DNA of 64,000 bases. It comes from Gemmataceae bacterium. Its GTDB lineage: Bacteria > Planctomycetota > Planctomycetia > Gemmatales > Gemmataceae. Below, in pieces: positions 32,522 to 42,246 of the stretch. The notes under the pieces are model-generated. The model was given only the letters and a program-made list of their open reading frames with translations, ran no database searches and had not been told where the DNA came from. The stretch is taken from the NCBI GenBank assembly GCA_901538445.1, contig LR594584.1:838655-902654 (forward strand). Reading direction: 5' to 3'. A program made the position numbers and the translations under genes. Numbering within the stretch: the first letter of the stretch is position 1; each line of letters opens with the position of its first letter.

Positions 32522-34780
32522 ATGGAAGCGACCGAGAACCTGAACGACCCGGCCGAGCGCCGCAAGTCGGTGAAGCTGAAGGTCCGGCCCGACCTCCAGA
32601 CGTACGAGCAGAAGTACGAGGGGAAGACGTACCACGTCGTCAAGGACCCGGTGTGCCTGCGGTACTACCGGTTCAATCGGCAGGAGCACTTCGTGTTCGG
32701 CCTGTTCGACGGGGAGCACACCCTGGAGCAGGTCCGCGACCGGTTCGAGGCCGAGTTCCCGCCCCAGCGGCTCGAGTACCAGGACCTGGAGGTGTTCGCC
32801 CGGCAGCTCGTGACCGCGGGGCTGGTCCAGCACGAGCAGCAGGGGGCCGGGCGGCACCTGTTCGAGCGGCGGGCCAAGCAGCGGCGGTTCAAGCGGTTCA
32901 CCGCGGCGGTCAACATCCTGTACCTGAAGATCCCGGTGTTCGACCCGGACCGGATCCTGACGTGGATGTACGGGTACGTGTCGTGGGTCTTCACGACGTG
33001 GTTCATGGTCGCGAGCCTGCTGTTCATCCTGGCGGCCGTGGTCCACGTCACGCTCCACTTCGACACGTTCAACGCGAAGCTCCCGGCGTACCAGGAGTTC
33101 TTCTCGCTGAACTCGGTCCTGTACATGTGGATCTCGCTCGGGGTGGTGAAGATCATCCACGAGTTCGGGCACGGGCTCTCGTGCAAGGGGTTCGGGGGCG
33201 AGAGCCACGAGATGGGCGTGCTGCTCATGTGCCTGAGCCCGGCCCTGTACTGCAACGTGACCGACGCGTGGACGCTGTCGAACAAGTGGCAGCGGATCAT
33301 CATCAGCTTCGCGGGCATCTACGTGGAGCTGATGATCGCGGCCGCGGCCACGTTCGTGTGGTGGTACACCCCGCAGTACCCGGTGGTGAACAACATCGCC
33401 CTGTGCGTGATGGTGCTGTGCTCGGTCTCGACGGTGATGTTCAACGCGAACCCGCTGATGAAGTTCGACGGGTACTACATGCTGGCCGACTGGATCGAGG
33501 TGCCGAACCTCCGCGAGAAGTCCACGAAGTTCCTGAACAACGTGTTCCTGTCGCGGGCGCTGGGGGTCGAGGTGCCGCCCGAGGCGTACATGGCCCCGTG
33601 GCGGAAGTGGCTGTTCGTCGCGTACGCCATCGGGAGCTGGGTGTACCGGTGGGTGGTGATGTTCGGGATCCTCTGGTTCCTGGCCGACTTCCTCGGGCCG
33701 AAGCTCAAGGTCCTCAGCCAGATGCTGGCCCTCGCGTCGCTGGCGTCCATGTTCGTCATTCCCGTGTACAAGATCGGCAAGAGCATCCACCAACGGGGGC
33801 GTCTGCCCGACATGAAAGCCACGCGCGTCTATGCCACCGCCGCGGTCGCCGCCGCCCTCACCGCCGCGTTCTTCCTGGTGCCCCTGCCCGTGAGCCGGGT
33901 CCGCGACACGGGCCTGGTGGTGATCGACCCGAGCGCCGCCGAGGCCGTCGCGCTCGAGGAGCCGGCCCGGCTCGTCGAGCTGGCCCCGGGGGTCCGCCCC
34001 GGCGCGTGGGTCAGCAGGGGCCAGGCCCTGGGCGTGTTCCAGAGCGACGAGCTGGACCTCGAACTCGACCGGATGACCAAGTACCGCGACGGCCAGCGGC
34101 AGTCGTCGAAGCTCCACGAGGCCGCGGTCTCGGCCGCCCGGTCCGAGGGGAACGAGAGCGCGATCAAGCGGCACAAGATCGAGGCCGAGCAGGCGCTGCT
34201 CCGGGCCAGCACGGCGCAGTTCACCCTCGACCGGCTCACCGCCCGGTGGGAGGCGAGCAGCAAGCTCCGGGCCCCGCGGGACGGGGTGCTGGTCGCGTGC
34301 CCGGCCCCGGACGAGCGGGGCAAGCTGTTCGACCGCGGGTTCTCCGACGCCCCGCCCGTGTTCTCGGTCGGCGACCCCACGAAGCTCATCGTCCGCGTCG
34401 CGGTCTCCCCGCCCGACTTCCGGCTCCTGAGCGACGACCTCGCCGAGCGGGGCGAGCTCGCCGCGACGGTGTTCGTGAAGGGCCGGACCGACCGCGAGTT
34501 CCGCGGCACCGTCCGCCGGCTCCCGGCGCAGAACGCGGCGACGGTGCCGATCCAGTTGACGCAGCGCGGCGGCGGCCCGCTCGCCGTCAAGCCCGGCGGC
34601 GACCCGAACGTGCTCCAGCCGCTCGCGCAGGTGTACCTCGTGGACGTCGAGCTGGCCGACCCGGACGCCGCGATCGACCCGGGCCAACTGGCCGTCGTGA
34701 AGGTCCACGCGAAGTGGCGCAGCGCCGCGTGGTGGGTCGGCCGCACCCTCGCCAACGCCCTCGACGTCGGCCTGTATTGA
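32522..34780 (+). CDS. PqqD-like / M50 metalloprotease / HlyD fusion membrane protein
   Basis: A 752-residue protein. Residues 17-105 resemble a PqqD-type winged domain (LKVRPDLQTYEQKYEGKTYH, then DGEHTLEQVRDRFEAEF). The membrane core has about eight to ten hydrophobic segments with H213-E-F-G-H217 on one of them and N310-P-L-M-K-F-D316-G on another, the two zinc-site motifs of site-2/M50 proteases. After a last TM near 443-462 comes a HlyD-like half (VELAPGVRPGAWVSRGQALG, helical hairpin, barrel). M50 enzymes cut within or near membranes; PqqD-like domains bind peptides in RiPP systems. The combination suggests peptide processing tied to export. No Shine-Dalgarno precedes ATG 32522; the leader is the hairpin. 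Confidence 0.85.
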   Translation: MEATENLNDPAERRKSVKLKVRPDLQTYEQKYEGKTYHVVKDPVCLRYYRFNRQEHFVFGLFDGEHTLEQVRDRFEAEFPPQRLEYQDLEVFARQLVTAGLVQHEQQGAGRHLFERRAKQRRFKRFTAAVNILYLKIPVFDPDRILTWMYGYVSWVFTTWFMVASLLFILAAVVHVTLHFDTFNAKLPAYQEFFSLNSVLYMWISLGVVKIIHEFGHGLSCKGFGGESHEMGVLLMCLSPALYCNVTDAWTLSNKWQRIIISFAGIYVELMIAAAATFVWWYTPQYPVVNNIALCVMVLCSVSTVMFNANPLMKFDGYYMLADWIEVPNLREKSTKFLNNVFLSRALGVEVPPEAYMAPWRKWLFVAYAIGSWVYRWVVMFGILWFLADFLGPKLKVLSQMLALASLASMFVIPVYKIGKSIHQRGRLPDMKATRVYATAAVAAALTAAFFLVPLPVSRVRDTGLVVIDPSAAEAVALEEPARLVELAPGVRPGAWVSRGQALGVFQSDELDLELDRMTKYRDGQRQSSKLHEAAVSAARSEGNESAIKRHKIEAEQALLRASTAQFTLDRLTARWEASSKLRAPRDGVLVACPAPDERGKLFDRGFSDAPPVFSVGDPTKLIVRVAVSPPDFRLLSDDLAERGELAATVFVKGRTDREFRGTVRRLPAQNAATVPIQLTQRGGGPLAVKPGGDPNVLQPLAQVYLVDVELADPDAAIDPGQLAVVKVHAKWRSAAWWVGRTLANALDVGLY

Positions 34781-34821
34781 GATCGCTCGCCGCGCCGCTC
34801 ACTTCACACCCGAGGTGTCTC

Positions 34822-36558
34822 GTGCGCGCCGCCCTCTCCCTCGTGCTCCTGCTCCCGTCCCTGACCATCGCCCAGCCCCCGAAGGCCCCGCCCGAAGTGC
34901 CCCGCGTCTTGCTGCTGGGCGACTCGATCCGCCTCGGGTACGCGCCGCTCGTGGCGAAGAAGCTCGACGGCATCGCCGAGATCGTCCACCACAAGGAGAA
35001 CGGCGGCGACACGGCCACCACCTTCAAGAACCTCGACAAGTGGCTCGACGGCGTCAAGCCGACCGTGGTCCACTTCAACTGCGGGCTGCACGACCTGAAG
35101 TTCGGCAAGAAGGCGAACGCGCACCAGGTGCCGCTCGACGAGTACGAGAAGAACCTGCGGGCCATCGTCGCGCGGCTCAAGGAGGTCACCCCGCACCTCG
35201 TGTTCGCGACCACGACGCCGATCCTCGACGACCGGCACGCGCAGCGCAAGGCCGACTTCGACCGGTTCAACAAGGACGTGACCGCGTACAACGACCGCGC
35301 CGTGAAGGTGATGCTCGAACTCGGCGTCCCCGTGGACGACCTGAATCGCATCGTCCGCGACGGCGGGGCCGGCGAGTTGATCGGCAAGGACGGCACGCAC
35401 TACACCCCGGCCGGGTCGGAGCGGCTCGCGGACGCGGTCGCCGATTGCATGCGGCGGCAACTCCGGGCGAAGAACCCGACCGTTCTCAAGGCCCCGGCGA
35501 GCGGCCCCGACGCGGTCAAGGCGTACCAGGACGCCGAGGCCGTCGCGGACAAGCTCGTTCCCGAGGCGTTCAAGAAGATGCGGGTGCCCGAGTTCGTCGT
35601 CCCGGTCTCGAAGGAGGAGTGGGAGAAGCGCCGGCCGGACGTGCGGGCCAAGGTCGTCGCGTCGCTCGGCGACCTGCCCCCGCGGCCTGAGAAGCCGAGG
35701 GCCCACCTCGTCTCGGCCGAGATCCGCCCGGGGTTCCGCCTGGAGCGGCTCCGCATCGACAACGGCGTGGACGGGGTGATGTCCGCGATGCTGCTGATCC
35801 CCGACGGGCTGAAGGGACCGGCCCCGACGGTGCTGTGGCTGCACTCGTCGAGCTACGACCACACGCAGTTGCTCCAGCCCAACACGAACGGCGGCGAGGA
35901 GCCGCTCGGCGTCACGTTCGCGAAGCGCGGGTGGGTCGTGTTCGCCCCGGACGCGGCGTGGTACGGCGACCGCGCCGGTCAGGGGCCGGCCGGGCCGCGG
36001 GAGCTGACCCGCGAGCAGCAGGACAGCCTCCACAAGTACCACCTGTGGTTCGGCCGCACGCTCTGGGGCATGTTCGTCCGCGACGACCAGGTCGCGCTCG
36101 ACTACCTCTGCACTCGGCCCGAGGTGGACTCGAAGCGGATCGGCGCGACCGGCATCAGCATGGGGAGTACGCGGAGCTGGTGGCTGGCGGCGGTGGACGA
36201 CCGGATCGCGTGCGCCGCCGGCGTCGCGTGCCTGACGCGGTACGAGAACCTGCTGCACCACGGGCAACTGCGGCAGCACGGGACGTACTACTTCGTGAAC
36301 GGGCTGCTCAAGAACTTCGACTCGGAGGGCGTGATCGCGCTGATCGCGCCGCGGCCGGTGCTGTTCCTGACGGGCGAACTCGACGCCGGCAGCCCGGCCG
36401 ACGGGATCAAGGTGATCGAGGGGAAGGTGGGCGGCGTGTACAAGGCCGCGGGCAAGCCGGACCGGTTCCGGAGCGTGCGGTATCCCGACGTCGGCCACAC
36501 GTACACGCCCGAGATGCGGAAGGAAGTGCTCGCCTGGTTCGACCGCTGGCTGAAGTGA
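34822..36558 (+). CDS. Exported SGNH hydrolase fused to alpha/beta hydrolase
   Basis: A 578-residue protein from GTG 34822 (cgaggtg 7 nt upstream), signal peptide VRAALSLVLLLPSLTIAQ. Residues 27-215 are an SGNH/GDSL esterase: nucleophile in LLLGDSIRLGY, FNCGLHD as the Asn block, and D-x-x-H in KDGTHYTPAG. Residues 240-578 are a dienelactone-hydrolase-like alpha/beta hydrolase: TVLWLHSSSYDH, nucleophile elbow GISMGS, acid LTGELDAGSPAD, base PDVGHTYTPEM. Both domains keep their catalytic residues, so it may remove two ester types from one polymer. It begins 41 nt after the M50 gene but has its own ribosome-binding site; a functional link with that unit is uncertain. Confidence 0.87.
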   Translation: MRAALSLVLLLPSLTIAQPPKAPPEVPRVLLLGDSIRLGYAPLVAKKLDGIAEIVHHKENGGDTATTFKNLDKWLDGVKPTVVHFNCGLHDLKFGKKANAHQVPLDEYEKNLRAIVARLKEVTPHLVFATTTPILDDRHAQRKADFDRFNKDVTAYNDRAVKVMLELGVPVDDLNRIVRDGGAGELIGKDGTHYTPAGSERLADAVADCMRRQLRAKNPTVLKAPASGPDAVKAYQDAEAVADKLVPEAFKKMRVPEFVVPVSKEEWEKRRPDVRAKVVASLGDLPPRPEKPRAHLVSAEIRPGFRLERLRIDNGVDGVMSAMLLIPDGLKGPAPTVLWLHSSSYDHTQLLQPNTNGGEEPLGVTFAKRGWVVFAPDAAWYGDRAGQGPAGPRELTREQQDSLHKYHLWFGRTLWGMFVRDDQVALDYLCTRPEVDSKRIGATGISMGSTRSWWLAAVDDRIACAAGVACLTRYENLLHHGQLRQHGTYYFVNGLLKNFDSEGVIALIAPRPVLFLTGELDAGSPADGIKVIEGKVGGVYKAAGKPDRFRSVRYPDVGHTYTPEMRKEVLAWFDRWLK

Positions 36559-36648
36559 CGCGGGGCCGGTGTTTTTGCCCGAGCCCGAGCGCCCGTGTTG
36601 AAGTCGCGATCGGGAGCGTGGTCGCCCGAGGTGCGTGTTCAGGTGGCC

Positions 36649-36834
36649 GCCCCTCACCCGCCGCGGCCAGAGCCCCGCGGCGACCTCTCCCCGTAGGAAC
36701 GGGGCGAGGTGGGGCTCGCCGTGCTTCGTCCGAACTGATCCGGCCGCGTAGCTTACGAGGGGCGCAGGGGCAACACCTCGCCCCGTTCCGACGGGGAGAG
36801 GTCGCGACGAGTCTTCGAGTCGCGGGTGAGGGGC
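36649..36834. repeat. Long imperfect inverted repeat, 'cccctcaccc' type
   Basis: Arms of about 61-63 nt (36649-36711 and 36774-36834) pair imperfectly: cccctcaccc with gggtgagggg, and cctctccccgtaggaacggg with its near-complement. It fills the middle of a 433-nt gap without a gene. Similar words occur at 53597 and 56629. Confidence 0.75.
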
Positions 36835-36956
36835 AACCACCTCCCCCAAGAACCATTCGCCCGTCGACGCCCCGACTCGCAACTTCAAAAAGCGCCAGCG
36901 ACGAGGACCGCCCCCTCTCTCCGGCGCTCGGGGTTCGCTCAACTCCGCACACGCCC

Positions 36957-36985
36957 GTGACCCGACCGCGGGCGCGCGGTATACT
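36957..36985 (+). promoter_or_regulatory. Promoter placed for leaderless transcription of the glycosylase gene
   Basis: GTGACC (36957-36962), 17-nt spacer, TATACT (36980-36985). The expected transcription start, about 7 nt after the -10, is the A of the ATG at 36992. No ribosome-binding site lies between. Confidence 0.5.
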
Positions 36986-36991
36986 ATCCGC

Positions 36992-37618
36992 ATGTCCACA
37001 CCACACTATCAGAAGGTCCGGCGGCACCTGTCGCGGCGGTGCCCGGCGATGAAGGCCATCATCAAGGCGGTCGGGCCGTGTACGCTCACGCCGAACCCGG
37101 CCGACCCGTTCACCCTCCTTGTGCGGGCGGTGATCGGCCAGCAGATCTCCTCGAAGGCCGCGGCGTCGATCTTCGGCAAGCTGGCGGCGCTGGTCGGCGG
37201 GCCGCCGGTGCCGCTCGCCAAGGTCGCGCCGCTCACCGACGAGCAACTCAAGGCGTGCGGCATCTCCGGCCCGAAGCAGCGCACGCTGCGGGCGGTCATC
37301 GAGCACGTGCGGGCGAACCCGACGTTCCTGCCGGGGATCGAGGAGCGCGACAACGACACGATCCACTCGCAACTCACGCAGATCAAGGGCATCGGCCCGT
37401 GGTCCGCGGACATGTTCCTCATTTTTGGTTTAGGGCGTCCCGACGTATTGGCCGTCGGCGACTACGGGTTGAAGGTTGGGCTGAAGCGCGCGTTCAACCT
37501 GAAGGAGCTGCCGAAGCCGGCCGAGGCCGCGGCGCTGACCGAGCACTGGCGGCCTTACCGCAGTGTCGCGACGTGGTACCTGTGGCGAAGTCTCGAACTG
37601 CCGGGCGGCGAGAAATGA
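36992..37618 (+). CDS. DNA-3-methyladenine glycosylase II-like (HhH-GPD)
   Basis: A 208-residue base-excision-repair glycosylase that removes alkylated bases. It has the HhH-GPD core: LLVRAVIGQQISSKAAASIF, then the helix-hairpin-helix IKGIGPWSADMF (131-142) and the catalytic aspartate D157 in VLAVGDYGL. No iron-sulfur cysteine cluster follows, as expected for AlkA/MAG-type rather than endonuclease III/MutY. It lacks the N-terminal AlkA domain, so it is the compact form. ATG 36992 is the only sensible start and has no ribosome-binding site; the promoter position suggests a leaderless message. Confidence 0.9.
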   Translation: MSTPHYQKVRRHLSRRCPAMKAIIKAVGPCTLTPNPADPFTLLVRAVIGQQISSKAAASIFGKLAALVGGPPVPLAKVAPLTDEQLKACGISGPKQRTLRAVIEHVRANPTFLPGIEERDNDTIHSQLTQIKGIGPWSADMFLIFGLGRPDVLAVGDYGLKVGLKRAFNLKELPKPAEAAALTEHWRPYRSVATWYLWRSLELPGGEK

Positions 37619-37732
37619 GAGTTCCGTGATCGCCCCACCCCCGCCGTCGCCACGCACACACCTCTCGCTAAACTACACGTTCGCGGAATCGTCCGCCATT
37701 GCAGCCGTCGGCCGGGCCACGGGAGTACGTTC

Positions 37733-38251
37733 ATGGGGAAGCGCGTCGGCGTGGCGTGTCTCGTGGCGGCCATCGCGGCCGTGTCCGGCTGCAAACGCGG
37801 GAACGAGATTGAAGGCACCTACATCGTCGTCGAGTTCGAACTCGACGGGGAGAAGATCCCCAAGAAGTTCTTCACCGAACTGCCCGACAAGGAACGGATG
37901 GTGCCCATCCGGCCCGACAAGCTCGGCTTCTATAACGTGAGCCGGAGGAAGTACATCACCTTCTCGTACAAGATCGACAGCGCGAAGGTGCCCGCCGAAA
38001 TCGACCTCTTCAACCCGGACCGCGAGGACGAGAGCCACGCGCTTCTGGGGATCTACAAGTTCGAAGGGGACGTGCTGACCATGTGTTTCTCCCCCTCAAA
38101 GGCGCGGAAGCCGAAGAAACCGGCCGACGGGAAGAAGGGCGGGTCGGGCGAGTTCGAAGAGGTGACCTACGAGCGGCCCACGGAGTTCAAGACCAGCAAG
38201 GACGTCCCGACGATCATGCTCGTGCTGAAGGTGATGCGCGAGCGGCGGTAG
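37733..38251 (+). CDS. TIGR03067-like lipoprotein, first paralogue
   Basis: A 172-residue lipoprotein: ATG 37733 with gggag 7 nt upstream, signal peptide MGKRVGVACLVAAIAAVSGC with lipidated cysteine at 20. The mature part (NEIEGTYIVVEFELDGEKIP, ITFSYKIDSAKVPAEIDLF, LLGIYKFEGDVLTMCFS) follows the beta-rich pattern of planctomycete TIGR03067 domains: a statement of 'dose', a folding strand set and an IYKLEGD-type turn. The function of the family is not known. The next gene is a diverged copy, so this is a tandem duplication. Confidence 0.85.
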   Translation: MGKRVGVACLVAAIAAVSGCKRGNEIEGTYIVVEFELDGEKIPKKFFTELPDKERMVPIRPDKLGFYNVSRRKYITFSYKIDSAKVPAEIDLFNPDREDESHALLGIYKFEGDVLTMCFSPSKARKPKKPADGKKGGSGEFEEVTYERPTEFKTSKDVPTIMLVLKVMRERR

Positions 38252-38295
38252 GCCCGCCGAACAATTCTGCAGCGCTACCCGAGGAGGTTGCTTCG

Positions 38296-38319
38296 ATGGT
38301 CCCATTCGAACCGTCGTGA
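38296..38319 (+). other. Seven-codon reading frame at the strong ribosome-binding site of the second lipoprotein
   Basis: gaggagg (38281-38287) is followed 8 nt later by ATG 38296, which reads MVPFEPS and stops at TGA 38317-38319. That stop overlaps the GTG (38316) of the lipoprotein gene. Either a short leader couples translation, or one G has been lost: an ATGGG instead of ATGG would read MGPIRTVVTGVVLAAAIGA straight into the lipoprotein. Confidence 0.5.
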
Positions 38320-38837
38320 CCGGCGTCGTCCTCGCTGCGGCGATCGGGGCGGTTTCCGGCTGCAAGCGCGGCAACGGCCTCGACGGCATGTACCGCATCG
38401 TCAGCCTCGAGTACTCGGGCGACAAGATCCCGCCCGTCCTCCTCGACACGCTCTCGGACGTTCAGCGGACCGTCGTCATCCAGAACGGAAAGATGAAGCA
38501 CTACCTGTCCGGTGACGTGGTCGCCGACACCGTGACGTTCGACGCCACGAAGGTGCCCGCCGAGTGCGACATCGCCTTCGACGACGAAAAGGACGACCGG
38601 AAGCTGACGGCCCTCGGCATCTACAAGCTCGAGGGCGACAAGCTGACGCTCAGCGTGGACGTGGGCGGCGAGCCGTTCCGGATCTGGCAGCGGGCGGCCG
38701 AGGAGCAGCGGACCAGGAAGTTCAGTTTCCGGCGTGAGAAGGATCCCCCGCCGACGCGCCCGACGGAGTTCAAATCGAACCCTTCCACGGGCAGCGTGGT
38801 CATGGTCCTTCAACAGGTCCGAGAGAAGAAGCAGTAG
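38316..38837 (+). CDS. TIGR03067-like lipoprotein, second paralogue with abnormal start
   Basis: Read from GTG 38316 the protein has 173 residues: TGVVLAAAIGAVSGC then KRGNGLDGMYRIVSLEYSGD, clearly paralogous to the preceding lipoprotein (both have VSGCKRGN, KVPAE and LGIYKxEGD). The signal peptide from GTG lacks the usual basic N-region, and GTG itself has no ribosome-binding site. The good site lies upstream and drives a seven-codon frame one base out of phase. I therefore suspect a start-proximal frameshift, real or a sequencing error. Apart from the start the gene is intact. Confidence 0.78.
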   Translation: MTGVVLAAAIGAVSGCKRGNGLDGMYRIVSLEYSGDKIPPVLLDTLSDVQRTVVIQNGKMKHYLSGDVVADTVTFDATKVPAECDIAFDDEKDDRKLTALGIYKLEGDKLTLSVDVGGEPFRIWQRAAEEQRTRKFSFRREKDPPPTRPTEFKSNPSTGSVVMVLQQVREKKQ

Positions 38838-38875
38838 CGAGAAGCTCCGGCGCGGCCCCTCACGAGCGCCGCCGG

Positions 38876-39976
<1,101 letters not shown>

Positions 39977-40051
39977 CGCCACTCCGCGAAAGAAGTCGCC
40001 CGGCCCGCCCGGCCCGACTGGCGGGCCGCGGGCGGGGAGCCGGGCACCCTG

Positions 40052-42193
40052 TCACGGTATCGGCTGCGCCGCGGTCGCCAAGGGCGGGGCCGCCGGGGCG
40101 GGGGCCGGTTCCCCCGGGGGACGGTCGCCCTGGGGTTGCGCCGCCAGGCCCGAGCGGCCCACGCGGACCGTCGCGAGGAGCGCGCGGAGCGCGTCGAACT
40201 CGACCGGCTTCACGCAGTGGTGCGCGAACCCCGCGGCCCGCGACAGCCCGCGGTCCGCCTCCTGGCCGTACCCGCTGACCGCGATCAGCACCGGCCGCCC
40301 GGACCCGTTCGCGGCGGCCCCGAGCCGGCGGGCGATCTCGTACCCGTCCATGCCCGGCAGGCCGATGTCGAGCAGCACGAGGTCCGGGTCGAACGCCCGC
40401 ACGGCCGCGATCCCGGTGGGGCCGTCGTAGGCGGTGCGGACCTGGTGGCCCAGGAGCTTGAGGAGGTCGGCGAGCGTGTCGGCCCCGTCCACGTTGTCGT
40501 CCACCACGACCACCCGCAGGTGCTCGCCCCCCGCGGCGGCGTCCCCCGGGGACGTGTCCCGCGGGCCGGGGGGCGCGTCGCCCCCGACGAGCGCCGGGAT
40601 GCGGACGGCGAACTCGCTCCCGCGGCCGAGCCCGTCGCTGTGCGCCTGCACCGTGCCCCCGTGCATCTCGACGAGCCGGCGGACCAGCGTGAGCCCGACC
40701 CCGAGCCCGCCCTGGGACCGGTCCAGGGACCGGCTCGCCTGGGTGAACAGGTCGAACACCGTGGGGAGCAACTCGGCCGAGATGCCGACCCCCGTGTCGC
40801 GGACCCGGACCACCGCCGCGCCGCCCTCCAGCCCGACGGTCAGCCAGATCCGGCCGCCCCGCTCGGTGTACTTCGCGGCGTTGTTGAGCAGGTTGGTGAA
40901 CACCTGGGTGAGCCGGGCGCGGTCCCCGGTGACCCGGACCGGGGCCGCGGGGAGCTTCACCTCCAGCGTGTGCGCGAACTGGTCGAGGAGCGGGCGGGCG
41001 GCCTCGACCGCGGTGGCGACGGCCGCGTCGAGGTCCACCGGCTCGTCCGCCAGCCGGATCTTCCCGAGGGTGATCCGGGACACGTCGAGGAGGTCGTCCA
41101 CCAGGCGGATGAGGTGGGTGAGCTGCCGGTCGATGACGCCGTGCGCCCACCTCACGCGGTCCGCGTCGTGCCCCTGCCGGCCGATGACGACCGTGGCGTT
41201 GCGGATCGGGGCGAGCGGGTTCCGCAGCTCGTGCGCGAGCATCGAGAGGAACTCGTTCTTCTGCCGGTCGGCGAGCTGCACCTCCTGGTACAGCCGGGCG
41301 TTCTCGAGCGCGATCGCGGCCCGGGAGGCGAACGACTGCGCCAGCGCCTGGTCGGCCGCGGCGAACGTGCGGCCCGACGGGCGGCGGGACAGCACCAGCG
41401 CGGCGAACGCCCGCCCCCCGGCCCGGAGCGGGAGCACGAACGCCCCGTCGGGCTGCTCCGCGGGGTCGCCGGCGGCGAGCACCTCCCCGGCCGCGGCCGC
41501 CAGGTCCGGCTCGATCGCGCCGAGCCCGGCGTCCCGGTCGAGGACCGGCCCGCCCTCCCCGACCCGGCCCACGAGGTTCCGGCCGTTCGGCCCGGCCGGG
41601 ATCAGGGCGGCGACATCGGCGAGGGTGGGCAGCGGGAGCCGGACCACGTCCTGCGCGGCGACCTCGGGGTCGAGCGACTGGCCGAACACGGCCCCGGCCC
41701 GGGCCAGGAACGCGAGCCGGTGGTTCGCCTCCTCGACCGCCTCGCGTCGCATCCGCTCCTCGGCCAGCGCGACCCGCTCCTCGGCCTGCCGCTTCACCTG
41801 CTGGGCCATCCGGTACAGGTCGGCGAACACCCGCACCTTGGCCTGGAGGATGCCCGGGACGATCGGCGTGGTGATGTAGTCCACGGCCCCCTGGGCGTAC
41901 CCCTCGGCGGCCCGGACCTCGTCGGCGAACGCGGTCAGGAAGATGATCGGGGTGTGCGCCGACCGCTTCCGCTTGCGGATCAGGGACGCGGTCTCGAACC
42001 CGTCGATGCCCGGCATCTGCACGTCGAGCAGGATCACGGCGAAGTCCTGCTTGAGGACCGCCTTGAGGGCCTCCTCGCCGGACCCGGCGGTGACGATGTT
42101 CTGCCCGAGCCCCTCGAGCACCGTGCGGTACACGAGGAGCTTCTCGGGCAGGTCGTCAACGACCAGGATGCTCGTGGGTTCGTCGTTCGTCAT
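40052..42193 (-). CDS. Soluble hybrid histidine kinase, REC-GAF-HisKA-HATPase-REC
   Basis: A 713-residue protein with no TM segment. An N-terminal receiver (ILVVDDLPEKL, phospho-site in VILLDVQMPGIDG), a GAF-like domain (about 165-300), HisKA with H321 in LSMLAHELRNPL, HATPase (NLLNNAAKYTERG, DTGVGISAELL, GGLGVGLTLV) and a C-terminal receiver (VVVVDDNVDG, LVLLDIGLPGMDG, HHCVKPV). A receiver ahead of the kinase suggests it takes phosphate or conformational input from another kinase. The giant HAMP kinase ends 53 nt upstream on the same strand, so it is the likely partner. The frame is open far upstream of ATG 42193, but only as a shadow of the neighbouring gene. Confidence 0.88.
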   Translation of the reverse strand: MTNDEPTSILVVDDLPEKLLVYRTVLEGLGQNIVTAGSGEEALKAVLKQDFAVILLDVQMPGIDGFETASLIRKRKRSAHTPIIFLTAFADEVRAAEGYAQGAVDYITTPIVPGILQAKVRVFADLYRMAQQVKRQAEERVALAEERMRREAVEEANHRLAFLARAGAVFGQSLDPEVAAQDVVRLPLPTLADVAALIPAGPNGRNLVGRVGEGGPVLDRDAGLGAIEPDLAAAAGEVLAAGDPAEQPDGAFVLPLRAGGRAFAALVLSRRPSGRTFAAADQALAQSFASRAAIALENARLYQEVQLADRQKNEFLSMLAHELRNPLAPIRNATVVIGRQGHDADRVRWAHGVIDRQLTHLIRLVDDLLDVSRITLGKIRLADEPVDLDAAVATAVEAARPLLDQFAHTLEVKLPAAPVRVTGDRARLTQVFTNLLNNAAKYTERGGRIWLTVGLEGGAAVVRVRDTGVGISAELLPTVFDLFTQASRSLDRSQGGLGVGLTLVRRLVEMHGGTVQAHSDGLGRGSEFAVRIPALVGGDAPPGPRDTSPGDAAAGGEHLRVVVVDDNVDGADTLADLLKLLGHQVRTAYDGPTGIAAVRAFDPDLVLLDIGLPGMDGYEIARRLGAAANGSGRPVLIAVSGYGQEADRGLSRAAGFAHHCVKPVEFDALRALLATVRVGRSGLAAQPQGDRPPGEPAPAPAAPPLATAAQPIP

Positions 42194-42246
42194 TGGCGTC
42201 GTCGCGGGTCGTGGGTCGTTGGGGAGCGCCCCGGGGCGGGCCGCGG

